Shown here: piece after piece, positions 52,053 to 60,448 of the stretch
How the letters are laid out: each line of letters starts with the position of its first letter
How positions within the stretch are numbered: position 1 is the first letter of the stretch
DNA from: Parahoeflea olei
GTDB lineage: Bacteria; Pseudomonadota; Alphaproteobacteria; Rhizobiales; Rhizobiaceae
NCBI RefSeq assembly: GCF_001703635.1
Contig: NZ_LQZT01000023.1
Coordinates: 124,001 to 188,000 of the forward strand
Direction of reading: 5' to 3'
DNA length: 64,000 nt
The notes under the pieces: generated by a model
What the model was told of the DNA's origin: nothing
What the model saw: the letters and a program-made list of their open reading frames with translations, nothing else
The model's database searches: none
Program-made: the position numbers and the translations under genes

Positions 52053-52271
52053 CTACTCGTTCGGGCCGCGCTTCTTGATCACGCCGAAATCACTCGATTT
52101 TTCATGGGACGCGGCGATCTCGACGCCTTCGGCCTGCAGCCCCCGGCGCAGCAATTCGCGGACGGCGGAGGCGCGGCTCGGCATGCGCTGCCTGAAGCGC
52201 CAGTCATCGATGGCGTTGAGTTCTTCCTGCGCCACCATGATTTGCAGGCGCTCATTTCGTTCCCGATACAT
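52053..52271 (-). CDS. Ribbon-helix-helix-type small protein
   Basis: The 72-residue protein has an N-terminal RHH/Arc-like segment: a beta strand (ERLQIMVAQEEL) and two helices (LNAIDDWRFRQRMPSRASAVRELLRRGL). This matches the CopG-like proteins widespread in Hyphomicrobiales that keep DDWRF-x-RMPSRxxAVRELLRRGL. The C-terminal tail is polar. It is a likely DNA-binding protein with unknown targets; no toxin gene is adjacent. ATG 52271 is the only possible start, directly behind GAGGAG. Confidence 0.8.
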   Translation of the reverse strand: MYRERNERLQIMVAQEELNAIDDWRFRQRMPSRASAVRELLRRGLQAEGVEIAASHEKSSDFGVIKKRGPNE

Positions 52272-52508
52272 CTCCTCAGCCCCCGGTCAATTCGGCATGT
52301 GTGTATAAGTGAGTATTTATAGCCTTTGTTTCAAGTGGCTCAAAAGATGCGAGTTACGCACTGTGCGTCCTCGTCTCAACCGTGGTCTTTATATCGCCAC
52401 AGCTTCATCCGATATTGAGGGAAGGGAGGATGCATTCGGGGGCGGAAATTCTCACACGCGATTGACGCATCGCTCAGATCATCAATTCGAAGCCAGGGAG
52501 AGACCCGC
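52272..52508. other. Intergenic region, divergent promoters expected
   Basis: This AT-richer gap lies between the RHH gene and the receiver gene. No GGAAC box, terminator or gene is visible. Confidence 0.45.
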
Positions 52509-52934
52509 ATGGACAAGACCCCGAAAATCCTGATCGTCGTCGACGAGCCCGGCATGATGGTGGACATGTTTCTCGAGCTGGAAGGCCGTGGATTCGCCGT
52601 CGAGCCGGTGAAGCCCTCCGATTGCGCCGATCGCGTCTCGCACCATGCCGTGGACGTGGCGATCTTCGATCTGCACAAGTTCGATACCACCGCTATGGCC
52701 ATCGTTTCGCGCCTGCACGGCCGGGAGATCCCGGTGATCACGCTTGGCAACAGTCCGCCCGAGGGGCCGGACCGGGGCGTCGGCGCGCTGCTCAGCCTGC
52801 CGAAGCCTGTCGATTACAACCGGCTCGCCGACTTTCTGTCCGACCTGATCAAGCGGCCGCGCACGCACTGGTCCCCGGCCGGAACCGCCATTCATGGCGC
52901 TGGCTACCACGATCGTGAATCCTCCGTCGGCTAG
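52509..52934 (+). CDS. Single-domain receiver (response-regulator-like) protein
   Basis: The 141-residue protein is a CheY-like receiver with an altered acidic pocket. The usual paired acidic residues appear as Asp-Glu in LIVVDEPGM, the phosphoacceptor position is Asp in AIFDLHKF (about residue 57), and Lys in SLPKPVDY (about 98) is kept. No output domain follows; the 40-residue tail is polar. Such lone receivers modulate kinases or act as phosphate sinks. It starts behind GGGAGA. No kinase gene is adjacent, so its partner is unknown. Confidence 0.8.
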   Translation: MDKTPKILIVVDEPGMMVDMFLELEGRGFAVEPVKPSDCADRVSHHAVDVAIFDLHKFDTTAMAIVSRLHGREIPVITLGNSPPEGPDRGVGALLSLPKPVDYNRLADFLSDLIKRPRTHWSPAGTAIHGAGYHDRESSVG

Positions 52935-53084
52935 CCGGCCCTGCCTTTCGGCACAGCACGCCTTCCCTTTGTCCTCCCCGAAATCATGGTTCCCGACCGG
53001 TGACATCGCGCACCGGTGCGGCGGGTGACGGTCGCTCCGGCAGCACTGGTCCGGACCGATGGTCCGGGGCTGCCCGCCCCTGTG

Positions 53085-54185
53085 TCACATCACCTCGGCG
53101 CGCTCGCCGCCGAACTCGGTTCCGAGGGCCCGGTGGGCTTCGAATACCGATTCGGGCAACAGCACCGGGCGGTTGTCGGGCAGCCGCTGCAGCAGCGCCT
53201 CGATGCGCCGGCGCGAGGGCGCGAGCACCCGGGTCGCATAGTCCTGTGCCTGCCCGGCCTTGAGAACAGCTTCGGCGAAGTCGTAGAGCTTGCGCGTGTC
53301 GGTCCAGTGCGCGCACAGCATGATCAGGTCATGCCCGGCGTTGAGAATGTCGGCGGCCAGGCCCGGGGCCTCGCGATAGTCGTCCATCGCATGCATGCCG
53401 ACATCGTCGGTCACCACCACGCCCTGGTAGCCGAGTTCGGTGCGCAGGCAATCGCGCACGACCTTCTGTGACAGCGTCACCGGGTTTTCGGTATCGAGCG
53501 CCGGCACCATCAGGTGCGAGGTCATGACCACCGGAATGCTGGCGCCGATCGCCGCCTTGAACGGCACCAGTTCGCGGGCGTCGAGCGTGGCGCGGTCGGC
53601 CTGGGCGGTGGGCAGCGTGTAGTGTGAATCGCCGGTGGTGTCGCCATGGCCGGGGAAATGCTTGACGCAGGCGAGAACCTTTTCGCTCTGCTGTCCGCGG
53701 GCGAAGGCGAGGGCCGCCCGGGCGACCGCCTCCGGGGCGGCGCCGAAGGCCCGCGCGCCGATCACCGGATTGTCCGGATTGGAATTGATGTCGGCCACGG
53801 GGGCGTAGTTCAGGTTGAAGCCCAGTGAGGCCAGTTCGTGGCCCATGGCGCGCCCGATCGCTTCGGCCTTGCCGGCCCAGTGGGTCGCGTATTCGAAGCG
53901 GGTGACAGGGGCGGGGGCGCGCACAACCCGGCCGCCCTCGTGATCGACCGACATGATGAAGCGGTCGCGCTTCAGGCAGGCGGCGATGGCTTGCCGCAGT
54001 TCGGCAAGCTGCCGGTGCCAGTCGGCATAGAAGGCGGTCTGGTCGAAATTGTCGCGGAACAGGATCACGCCCGCCGGCTGCACCTTTTCGAGAATCTCGC
54101 GGTCGATCTCGTGCAGCGTGGGGCCGGGCCGGAGCCCGAGAATGAAGTGATGGCCTGCGTCAGACAGTTTCAGGGTTTCGGGCAT
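53085..54185 (-). CDS. nagZ: Beta-N-acetylhexosaminidase NagZ
   Basis: This 366-residue GH3 enzyme releases GlcNAc from 1,6-anhydro muropeptides in peptidoglycan recycling. It carries GVILFRDNF near the N-terminus, the substrate-binding SVDHEGGRV, and the mobile catalytic loop KHFPGHGDTTGDSH with the His that acts as acid/base. The nucleophile is Asp260 in VVTDDVGMHAM. No signal peptide, as expected for the cytosolic enzyme. It stands alone here; the usual scpA/scpB neighbours are absent. Confidence 0.95.
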   Translation of the reverse strand: MPETLKLSDAGHHFILGLRPGPTLHEIDREILEKVQPAGVILFRDNFDQTAFYADWHRQLAELRQAIAACLKRDRFIMSVDHEGGRVVRAPAPVTRFEYATHWAGKAEAIGRAMGHELASLGFNLNYAPVADINSNPDNPVIGARAFGAAPEAVARAALAFARGQQSEKVLACVKHFPGHGDTTGDSHYTLPTAQADRATLDARELVPFKAAIGASIPVVMTSHLMVPALDTENPVTLSQKVVRDCLRTELGYQGVVVTDDVGMHAMDDYREAPGLAADILNAGHDLIMLCAHWTDTRKLYDFAEAVLKAGQAQDYATRVLAPSRRRIEALLQRLPDNRPVLLPESVFEAHRALGTEFGGERAEVM

Positions 54186-54285
54186 GGCCGGTCCGCCGAT
54201 GTGTTCGGGTAAGCGTGGAAACGATCGCTACACAACGGGTATAAACTGGCGTCAGGCTTGTGTCCCGCATTTTCGGGGGAGCGGC

Positions 54286-54318
54286 CGGCCCCTGTCCGTG
54301 GACAAGGGCCGGCCCGGC
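54286..54318 (-). terminator. Long hairpin downstream of znuA
   Basis: GCCGGCCC-C-TGTCC and GGACA-A-GGGCCGGC form a stem with one mismatch, 17 bases beyond the znuA stop. No T-run is seen on the minus strand. Confidence 0.5.
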
Positions 54319-54334
54319 GTTCGCGGATTGCCGC

Positions 54335-55375
54335 TCAGCCGTCCTGGGACAGGCAGGTCGTGAGCGAGGTCGACATGGCGCGGATCAGCTCGAAATAGAG
54401 CCCGGGGCCGGGCTCAAGGCCGGCGCCGAGCGGATCGAGCACGCCGGACCGGGCCTGCGTGCCTTCGAGCACGGTTGCCACCAGCTTGGGCTCGAACTGC
54501 GGCTCGGCGAACACGCAGGCCGCGCCCAGTTCCTTCACCCGTGTCCGGATTTCCGCGATCCGCTCCGCGCCCGGCAGGACTTCCGGCGAAACCGTGATCG
54601 AGCCCGAGGCCGGAATGTCGAAGCGGTGTTCGAAATACTGGTAGCCATCGTGAAACACCACGAAGCCCTTGCCCCGGACCGGCTCGATTTGCTGCGCGAC
54701 CTCCTGGTTCAAGGCATCGAGCCGGGCGCGCACGGCCTCGGCATTGGCATGATAGCGCGCGCCGTTGTCGGGATCGGCTTCGACCAGCGCGGTCTCGATC
54801 TCGCCGACCATGGCCTTGGCATTGACCGGGTCGAGCCAGACATGGGCGTCGAAGGCGCCATGCGCGTGATCATGGTCATGCCCGGCCTCATGATCGTGCT
54901 CCGCCTCGGGATGGTCGTGCCCGGACTCGTGAGTCTCGTGAGCGTCGTGATCGTGGCCCGCTTCGCCCTCCTGTTCGCCGGCTTCACCGCCATGGTGGTG
55001 CGGCTCGAACGCCCCGCCTTCGCGAAAGCCGAGCTTGACGAGGCCCGGCGCATCGAGCAACTCGACGGTCTTGGCCTTGGCGCCGATCGTCTCCAGCGGC
55101 TTTTCGAGAAAAGCCTCGAGCTCGTGGCCGACCCAGAAGATCAGGTCGGCCTGCTCCAGCATCTGCGCCTGCGAGGGCTTGAGCGCATAGGTGTGCGGCG
55201 AGCCTGCGCCTTCGATGATCAGCCCGGGCTCGCCGACCCCTTCCATGACCGCGGCGACAAGGGAATGCACGGGCTTGATCGAGGCCACCACATGGACCTC
55301 GGCGCGGGCGGTGCCGGCAAGGCCGGCAAGCAGCGTGGAGGCGAGGAGCAGGGTGAGGCTTTTGCGGTGAAGCAT
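54335..55375 (-). CDS. znuA: Zinc ABC transporter substrate-binding protein ZnuA
   Basis: The 346-residue periplasmic protein has a signal peptide ending AHA-like ARA (about residue 25) and the cluster A-I binding fold. Zinc-ligand histidines can be seen in SIKPVHSLV, GAGSPHTYAL and HVWLDPVNAKAM. A His/Asp/Glu-rich loop (about 123-172, many HDH and HEH units) is typical of high-affinity ZnuA. It is divergent from znuCB-zur, with paired Zur-like boxes in the 121-base gap. Confidence 0.95.
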   Translation of the reverse strand: MLHRKSLTLLLASTLLAGLAGTARAEVHVVASIKPVHSLVAAVMEGVGEPGLIIEGAGSPHTYALKPSQAQMLEQADLIFWVGHELEAFLEKPLETIGAKAKTVELLDAPGLVKLGFREGGAFEPHHHGGEAGEQEGEAGHDHDAHETHESGHDHPEAEHDHEAGHDHDHAHGAFDAHVWLDPVNAKAMVGEIETALVEADPDNGARYHANAEAVRARLDALNQEVAQQIEPVRGKGFVVFHDGYQYFEHRFDIPASGSITVSPEVLPGAERIAEIRTRVKELGAACVFAEPQFEPKLVATVLEGTQARSGVLDPLGAGLEPGPGLYFELIRAMSTSLTTCLSQDG

Positions 55376-55400
55376 TGGGGTCTCCGGTTGGTTGGCTTGT

Positions 55401-55440
55401 CACGTTATTTAATTACATATTTGCGTAACGGTATAACGTG
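55401..55440. promoter_or_regulatory. Paired Zur-box-like operators between znuA and znuC
   Basis: CACGTTAT (55401-55408) and ATAACGTG (55433-55440) are perfect inverted repeats. Within them lie two 13-bp boxes in opposite orientation: GTTAT-TTA-ATTAC (55404-55416) and, on the other strand, GTTAT-ACC-GTTAC (55437-55425). Their centres are 21 bp apart. Each could serve one of the divergent promoters. Confidence 0.72.
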
Positions 55441-55496
55441 TGGGATAACGCCGCGCAACCCCTTGCGCCGTTCGATGCGAAAAGGTCAAATCAGCC

Positions 55497-56396
55497 ATGT
55501 CTCACGCCCGTCCCCCTCTCGTCACGCTCGACAATGCCGGTGTCCATCGCGCTGGTCGCTGGCTCGTGCGCGGCGTCACCCTCGCCATCGAACCCGGCGA
55601 GATCGTGACCCTGATCGGTCCCAACGGATCGGGAAAGTCGACCACCGCGAAGATGGCGCTCGGCATTCTCAAGCCCGACGAGGGCACCGTGGTGCGCCGT
55701 GCGGATCTCAAGGTCTCCTATGTGCCGCAACTGCTTGCGGTCGACTGGACCATGCCGCTCAAGGTGCGCCGCTTCATGCGCCTGACCGGCCATGTCGATC
55801 CGGCAGAGGCCGAAAGCGCCATGCAGTCGACGGGCGTCGCGCATCTGGCGGACGCCGAGGTGCGCACACTGTCGGGCGGGGAGTTCCAGCGGGTGATGCT
55901 CGCCCGCGCGGTGGCCCGCAAGCCCGACCTGCTGGTGCTCGACGAGCCGGTGCAGGGCGTGGATTTCACCGGCGAGATCGCGCTTTACGATCTCATCAAG
56001 CGCATCCGCGACACCATGCGCTGCGGCATTCTGCTGATCTCCCACGACCTGCATGTGGTGATGGCGGCCACCGACCGCGTGATCTGTCTCAACGGCCATG
56101 TCTGCTGCTCGGGCACGCCCACCGCGGTGGCCTCGAGCGCCGAATACAAGGCCCTGTTCGGCGGCCGCGCGGCTGCGACGCTTGCCGTCTACGAGCATCA
56201 TCACGACCACACCCATCTGCCCGACGGACGCGTGCGCCACGGCGACGGCTCCATCACCGAGAATTGCCATCCGGGCGACGGTCACCATAACCACGATCAT
56301 GCGCACGGGCACGATCATGCGCACGGGCATGACCATGCTCATGACCAGGACCATGACGACCAGGGCTATCTGGCCGGGAGCCGCACCGATGCTTGA
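55497..56396 (+). CDS. znuC: Zinc ABC transporter ATP-binding protein ZnuC with His-rich tail
   Basis: The 299-residue ATPase has Walker A GPNGSGKST (about 42-50), signature LSGGEFQRVMLARA, Walker B LLVLDEPVQGVD and switch His in SHDLH. After the ATPase core, residues about 235-290 form a His/Asp-rich tail (HHDHTH, then repeated HDHAHG units) encoded by tandem repeats. The tail probably binds zinc in the cytosol. It starts with ATG behind AGCC; its end overlaps znuB by eight bases. Confidence 0.95.
   Translation: MSHARPPLVTLDNAGVHRAGRWLVRGVTLAIEPGEIVTLIGPNGSGKSTTAKMALGILKPDEGTVVRRADLKVSYVPQLLAVDWTMPLKVRRFMRLTGHVDPAEAESAMQSTGVAHLADAEVRTLSGGEFQRVMLARAVARKPDLLVLDEPVQGVDFTGEIALYDLIKRIRDTMRCGILLISHDLHVVMAATDRVICLNGHVCCSGTPTAVASSAEYKALFGGRAAATLAVYEHHHDHTHLPDGRVRHGDGSITENCHPGDGHHNHDHAHGHDHAHGHDHAHDQDHDDQGYLAGSRTDA
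56292..56327 (+). repeat. Tandem 18-bp repeat in the znuC tail
   Basis: The 18-base unit beginning CACGATCATGCG occurs twice in perfect tandem (56292-56309, 56310-56327), followed by a diverged third copy. It encodes the His-rich HDHAHG units and is a place where length could vary by slippage. Confidence 0.85.
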
Positions 56397-57240
56397 CGAT
56401 TTCTTCACGCGCGCCCTGATCGCCGGCATCGGCGTCGCCCTGGTGGCGGGACCGTTCGGCTGTTTCATCGTCTGGCGCCGGCTCGCCTATTTCGGCGATA
56501 CGCTCTCGCACGCGGCGCTGCTCGGCGTGGCTATGGCCTTCCTGTTCGAGATCAACATCACGCTCGCCGTCTTCGCCGTCTCGGCCTGCGTGTCGATCGC
56601 GCTGCTTCTTTTGCAAAGGCAGGGCACGCTCTCCTCCGATGCGCTGCTGGGGCTTCTCTCCCATTCCGCGCTCGCGCTCGGGCTGGTGGCGCTCGCCTTC
56701 ATGACCTGGATTCGCATGGACCTGATGGGCTTCCTGTTCGGCGATATCCTCGCCGTCTCGAAGGCCGATATCGGTGTCATCTGGCTGGGCGGCGCCGGCG
56801 TGCTTGCGGTCCTGGCCGCAATCTGGCGGCCGCTGTTTGCCGCCACCGTCAACCGCGAACTGGCCGAAGCCGAGGGCATGAACCCGGAGCGGGTCAACAT
56901 CGTCTTCATGCTGCTGATGGCCGCGGTGATCGCGATCTCGATGAAGATCGTCGGCGTGCTGCTGATCACGGCGCTGCTGATCATTCCGGCGGCGACGGTG
57001 CGCCGGTTCTCCGCCGGCCCCGAACAGATGGCGCTGCTCGCGGCGCTTGCCGGCGCGCTTGCGGCCACGGGCGGGCTGTTCGGATCGCTCAGATGGGACA
57101 CGCCCGCCGGTCCCTCCATCGTCGTCACCGCGCTCGCGCTGTTCGTGCTGTCGCTGGCGGTGACATTGCCGCGCGCCGCGGCCAGGCCCGGCGCCCCGGC
57201 CGCAGCGGCGGATACCGCCGAGAAAGGAGCCAGTTCATGA
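56389..57240 (+). CDS. znuB: Zinc ABC transporter permease ZnuB
   Basis: The 283-residue ABC-3 type permease has about eight membrane helices. Landmarks are GPFGCFIVWRRLAYFGDTLSHAALLGVA (about 21-48) and MKIVGVLLITALLIIPAATVRRFS (about 185-208). The ATG at 56389 lies eight bases before the end of znuC (GGGAG upstream). Its stop overlaps the zur start (ATGA). Confidence 0.95.
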   Translation: MLDDFFTRALIAGIGVALVAGPFGCFIVWRRLAYFGDTLSHAALLGVAMAFLFEINITLAVFAVSACVSIALLLLQRQGTLSSDALLGLLSHSALALGLVALAFMTWIRMDLMGFLFGDILAVSKADIGVIWLGGAGVLAVLAAIWRPLFAATVNRELAEAEGMNPERVNIVFMLLMAAVIAISMKIVGVLLITALLIIPAATVRRFSAGPEQMALLAALAGALAATGGLFGSLRWDTPAGPSIVVTALALFVLSLAVTLPRAAARPGAPAAAADTAEKGASS

Positions 57241-57650
57241 GCGACCACGGTCATCACCATCCCGCGGACCTGACCCGCAACCAGTCGCTGGTGATGGGAG
57301 AACTCACCAATGCGAAAGGCCCGCTCAGCGCCTACACCATCCTCGACCGGCTGCGCGACGCGGGCTTCCGCGCGCCGCTGCAGGTCTACCGCGCGCTCGA
57401 CAAGCTGGTCGAGTTCGGCCTGGTGCACCGGCTCGAAAGCCTCAACGCCTTCGTCGCCTGTCGCCATCCCGGCTGCGACGGCGACGACAAGGTGGCCTTC
57501 ATGATCTGCGAGAAATGCGGCCAGGTCCGTGAAATCGCCGATGAGGCGCTCGACGGGCGACTGTCGCAACTGGCGAAAGAGGCGGGCTTCGTCCTCAAGA
57601 AAGCGACCCTCGAACTGCGCGGCCTGTGCCAGACCTGCGCTGCGGCGTAG
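57237..57650 (+). CDS. zur: Zinc uptake regulator Zur (Fur family)
   Basis: The 137-residue Fur-family repressor has a His-rich N-terminus (MSDHGHHHPADL), a winged helix with APLQVYRALDKLVEFGLVHRLES, and the structural zinc site CEKCG plus CQTC at the C-terminus. It sits behind znuC-znuB, which is the usual context for Zur. With zinc bound it should repress znuA and znuCB-zur through the boxes at 55401-55440. AAAGGAG precedes the start. Confidence 0.95.
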   Translation: MSDHGHHHPADLTRNQSLVMGELTNAKGPLSAYTILDRLRDAGFRAPLQVYRALDKLVEFGLVHRLESLNAFVACRHPGCDGDDKVAFMICEKCGQVREIADEALDGRLSQLAKEAGFVLKKATLELRGLCQTCAAA

Positions 57651-57886
57651 CAAGCCTTCGGCAGAAGCGGCCCCGGTGCCGCAGCCGCAATTGCGTGAGG
57701 GCAGGCCGCCGGGGCGTCGCGCGGACGGTCTTTGTTCGACCCGCGCCGCCGAGGCTTGCCGGCCGCGACGGGGCAGGCGCAGGACATCCCGGGAGCTATT
57801 CCCTGTGGCCGGATGACCGTTTACGGTGCAAATGATGCAACGCTCCGCGATCGCCCGCGGCGCAAACAGTGAGCCCTGAGGTCCCC
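57651..57886. other. Intergenic region between zur and the surface-sugar genes
   Basis: 236 bases with no clear gene, terminator or promoter; the GC-rich left half has weak coding bias in no frame. Confidence 0.45.
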
Positions 57887-59008
57887 ATGCTGAAGATCAT
57901 GACAATCGTTGGAACGCGGCCGGAGATCATCCGGCTGTCCCGGGTCATTGCCAAGTTCGACCGGCATTTCGACCATGTCCTGGTTCATTCCGGCCAGAAC
58001 TACGATTACGAGCTCAACGAGATCTTCTTCGGCCAGCTCAAGATTCGCCGCCCCGACGAGTTTCTCGAGGCTGCGGGAGAGAGCAGCGCCGAAACCATTG
58101 CGAACGTGATCGTCAAGGCGGATGCGGCGCTCGAGCGGCACAAGCCGGATGCCGTCCTGCTGCTGGGCGACACCAACAGCTGCATGGCGGCCATTTCCGC
58201 CAAGCGGCGCAAGATCCCGGTGTTTCACATGGAGGCGGGCAACCGCTGCTTCGACCAGCGGGTGCCCGAGGAGATCAACCGCAAGATCATCGACAATGTC
58301 TCCGACATCAACCTGACCTACAGCCAGATCGCGCGCCAGTACCTGCTGCGCGAGGGCTTTCCGCCCGACCAGGTGATCGTCACCGGCAGCCCGATGGGCG
58401 AGGTGATCGAGCACTACCGCGAGGAGATCGGCAAATCCGACATCCTCGCGCGGCTCGGCCTCGAACAGGGCCGCTATTTCGTCGTCAGCGCGCATCGCGA
58501 GGAAAACGTCGATGCCCCGGAGCGGCTCGCGGCGCTTGTCGGGATCGTCAACGACCTGGCGGATCGCAACGCCGAGCCGGTGATCGTGTCCACCCATCCG
58601 CGCACCCGCAACCGGCTCGATACTCTGGGGCTTGCCGCCCATCCGCTGGTCAGGTTCGAAAAGCCCTTCGGCTTTCTCGACTACATCCAGTTGCAGGTGC
58701 AGGCGCGCGCGGTGCTGTCCGACAGCGGCACCATCACCGAGGAAAGCGCGATCCTGAATTTTCCGGCGCTCAACCTGCGCGACGTGCACGAACGCCCGGA
58801 GGGTGTCGAGGAAGCTTCGGTGATGATGGTCGGGCTCGATCCGGCGCGCATCCTGCAGGCGCTCGACATCCTCGCCGGGCAGCCGCGCGGCGCCGAGCGC
58901 AGCCTGCGCATTCCCAATGACTACCTGCCCACCAATGTCTCCGACAAGATCGTCCGGATCGTCATGAGCTACACCGATTACGTCAATCGCCGGGTTTGGC
59001 ACCGCTGA
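57887..59008 (+). CDS. UDP-N-acetylglucosamine 2-epimerase-like enzyme (WecB/NeuC/LegG family)
   Basis: The 373-residue cytosolic enzyme starts KIMTIVGTRPEIIRLSRVI, the hallmark of the hydrolysing and non-hydrolysing UDP-GlcNAc 2-epimerases. It keeps HSGQNYD, GDTNSC (in place of the usual GDTxS), FHMEAGNRCFDQRVPEEINR and VSAHREENVD. The second lobe has SDSGTITEES. These fit either UDP-ManNAc formation or, given the downstream genes, a LegG-like 2-epimerase of GDP- or UDP-bacillosamine. ATG 57887 has GAGG upstream; a GTG 18 bases earlier is less likely. Confidence 0.9.
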   Translation: MLKIMTIVGTRPEIIRLSRVIAKFDRHFDHVLVHSGQNYDYELNEIFFGQLKIRRPDEFLEAAGESSAETIANVIVKADAALERHKPDAVLLLGDTNSCMAAISAKRRKIPVFHMEAGNRCFDQRVPEEINRKIIDNVSDINLTYSQIARQYLLREGFPPDQVIVTGSPMGEVIEHYREEIGKSDILARLGLEQGRYFVVSAHREENVDAPERLAALVGIVNDLADRNAEPVIVSTHPRTRNRLDTLGLAAHPLVRFEKPFGFLDYIQLQVQARAVLSDSGTITEESAILNFPALNLRDVHERPEGVEEASVMMVGLDPARILQALDILAGQPRGAERSLRIPNDYLPTNVSDKIVRIVMSYTDYVNRRVWHR

Positions 59009-59322
59009 GGCAAAGGCGAGGGCGCCTGACGGCAGAGACGGTGTTCAAGCGGTTCCGCGCCGCTCGGACCGCTGCCGAACCGTGGCAAGCATCGCCCGGC
59101 TGAAGCCGCCTCAAGCCTCGGCCTGCCGTGCTGGTGCGACGGGTTTTTGTGGTGGTGATTGCTTAAATAAGGGGGTGGCAAGTCAAACCGGTTGAAGGTA
59201 TTGAGTGGCTTCCGTATCCGATACCTTGCAGAGGCGTCGGCTTGCGCGTCTGGGACGTGGATCTGACCGGACATTCGATCGGGGGCGCATCGCCGGCGCC
59301 AAGGGCTAGCGAGGTGAATACC
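59009..59322. other. Intergenic region with an inverted repeat, 314 bases
   Basis: No gene seen. AAGGTAT (59195-59201) and ATACCTT (59221-59227) form a perfect 7-bp inverted repeat with a 19-base loop, and an AT-rich stretch (GCTTAAATAA) precedes it. It probably holds the promoter of the next three genes. Confidence 0.5.
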
Positions 59323-60408
59323 GTGTTCGTCGACATAGAAAAAGTTGTGCTGCGGCCAGACCAGCCGATGCGCGCGGCGATCGAGGCCATCGACACCAGC
59401 GGCTTGAAGATCGCCATCATCACCGATGAGGACCGGCGCCTTCTGGGCGTGGTCACCGATGGCGACATCAGGCGCACCCTTCTCCAGGGGCACGGGCTGG
59501 AAACGCCGATCCGCGAATTCATGAACGCAAAGCCGCGCACCGCCCACTGGGGCTCGGACAAGAAGGTGCTGCTGAGCCGGTTGCGGCACGAGCAGATCCT
59601 GCACATGCCGATCGTCGACGACGACGGGCGGATCCGCGACCTCGCCTATCTTCCCCTGCTGGAGCAGCAGTCGACCCACCTCAACGAGGTGGTGATCATG
59701 GCCGGCGGCCTGGGGACGCGGCTTCGCCCGCTGACGGAGAAGGTGCCCAAGCCGCTGATTTCGGTCGGTGGACGGCCGCTGATCGACACCATCGTCGACC
59801 GGCTGGTGGCGCAGGGCCTGTCCAACATCACATTGTGCGTCAACTACCTCGGCCACATGCTCGAGGAGCATCTCGGCGACGGATCGCGCTATGGCGCCCG
59901 CTTCACCTATGTGCGCGAAGACAAGCGGATGGGAACCGCCGGCGCGCTCTCGCTGCTCAAGCAGCGGCCGGGAGCCCCGTTCTTCGTCATGAACGGCGAT
60001 ATTCTGACCTCGGTCGACTTGCTGGCGATGCGCGACTTCCATCAGGAAAACCGCTCCGTGGCGACCATGGCCGTCAACAACTTCAGCTACGAGGTGCCGT
60101 TCGGGGTGGTCGAGGTCTCCGACCGGCGGATCACCGGCCTGAGCGAAAAGCCGCAATACAATTTCCTCGTCAATGCCGGGATCTACCTGTTCGAGCCGGA
60201 GGTTCTTGACCACGTCCCGTTCGATCAGTTCTTCGACATGAACAGCTTCTTCGATCGGCTGATTGAACTCGACAAGCCGATCGTGGCGTTTCCGGTGCGC
60301 GAGCACTGGCTCGACATCGGCCGGCCGGACGACCTCGAACGTGCCAACACCACTTTTCCCGGGAGCCCGGACGCAAAGGGATCCCCGGGCTCCGGATCCG
60401 CGGCCTGA
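59323..60408 (+). CDS. CBS-domain sugar-phosphate nucleotidyltransferase (PtmE-like)
   Basis: The 361-residue protein joins two N-terminal CBS repeats (about 1-115; ITDEDRRLLGVVTDGDIRRTLLQG and MPIVDDDGRIRDLAYL) to a nucleotidyltransferase domain (about 120-350). The catalytic loop is MAGGLGTRLRPLTEKVPKPL, with NGDIL for metal binding. This domain order is that of PtmE, the glucosamine-1-phosphate guanylyltransferase of Campylobacter legionaminic-acid synthesis. The start is GTG at 59323 with GAGGTGA upstream; longer starts are possible (GTG 59314, TTG 59242). Confidence 0.85.
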   Translation: MFVDIEKVVLRPDQPMRAAIEAIDTSGLKIAIITDEDRRLLGVVTDGDIRRTLLQGHGLETPIREFMNAKPRTAHWGSDKKVLLSRLRHEQILHMPIVDDDGRIRDLAYLPLLEQQSTHLNEVVIMAGGLGTRLRPLTEKVPKPLISVGGRPLIDTIVDRLVAQGLSNITLCVNYLGHMLEEHLGDGSRYGARFTYVREDKRMGTAGALSLLKQRPGAPFFVMNGDILTSVDLLAMRDFHQENRSVATMAVNNFSYEVPFGVVEVSDRRITGLSEKPQYNFLVNAGIYLFEPEVLDHVPFDQFFDMNSFFDRLIELDKPIVAFPVREHWLDIGRPDDLERANTTFPGSPDAKGSPGSGSAA

Positions 60409-60448
60409 CCGCCTTTTCTGACGTGAATCCAACACAATAGGTGACTTT

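Noticed and set aside
54260..56290. 676-codon plus-strand frame over znuA and the znu promoter region
   Set aside because: Crosses the divergent operator and is frame-shifted against znuC; not coding.
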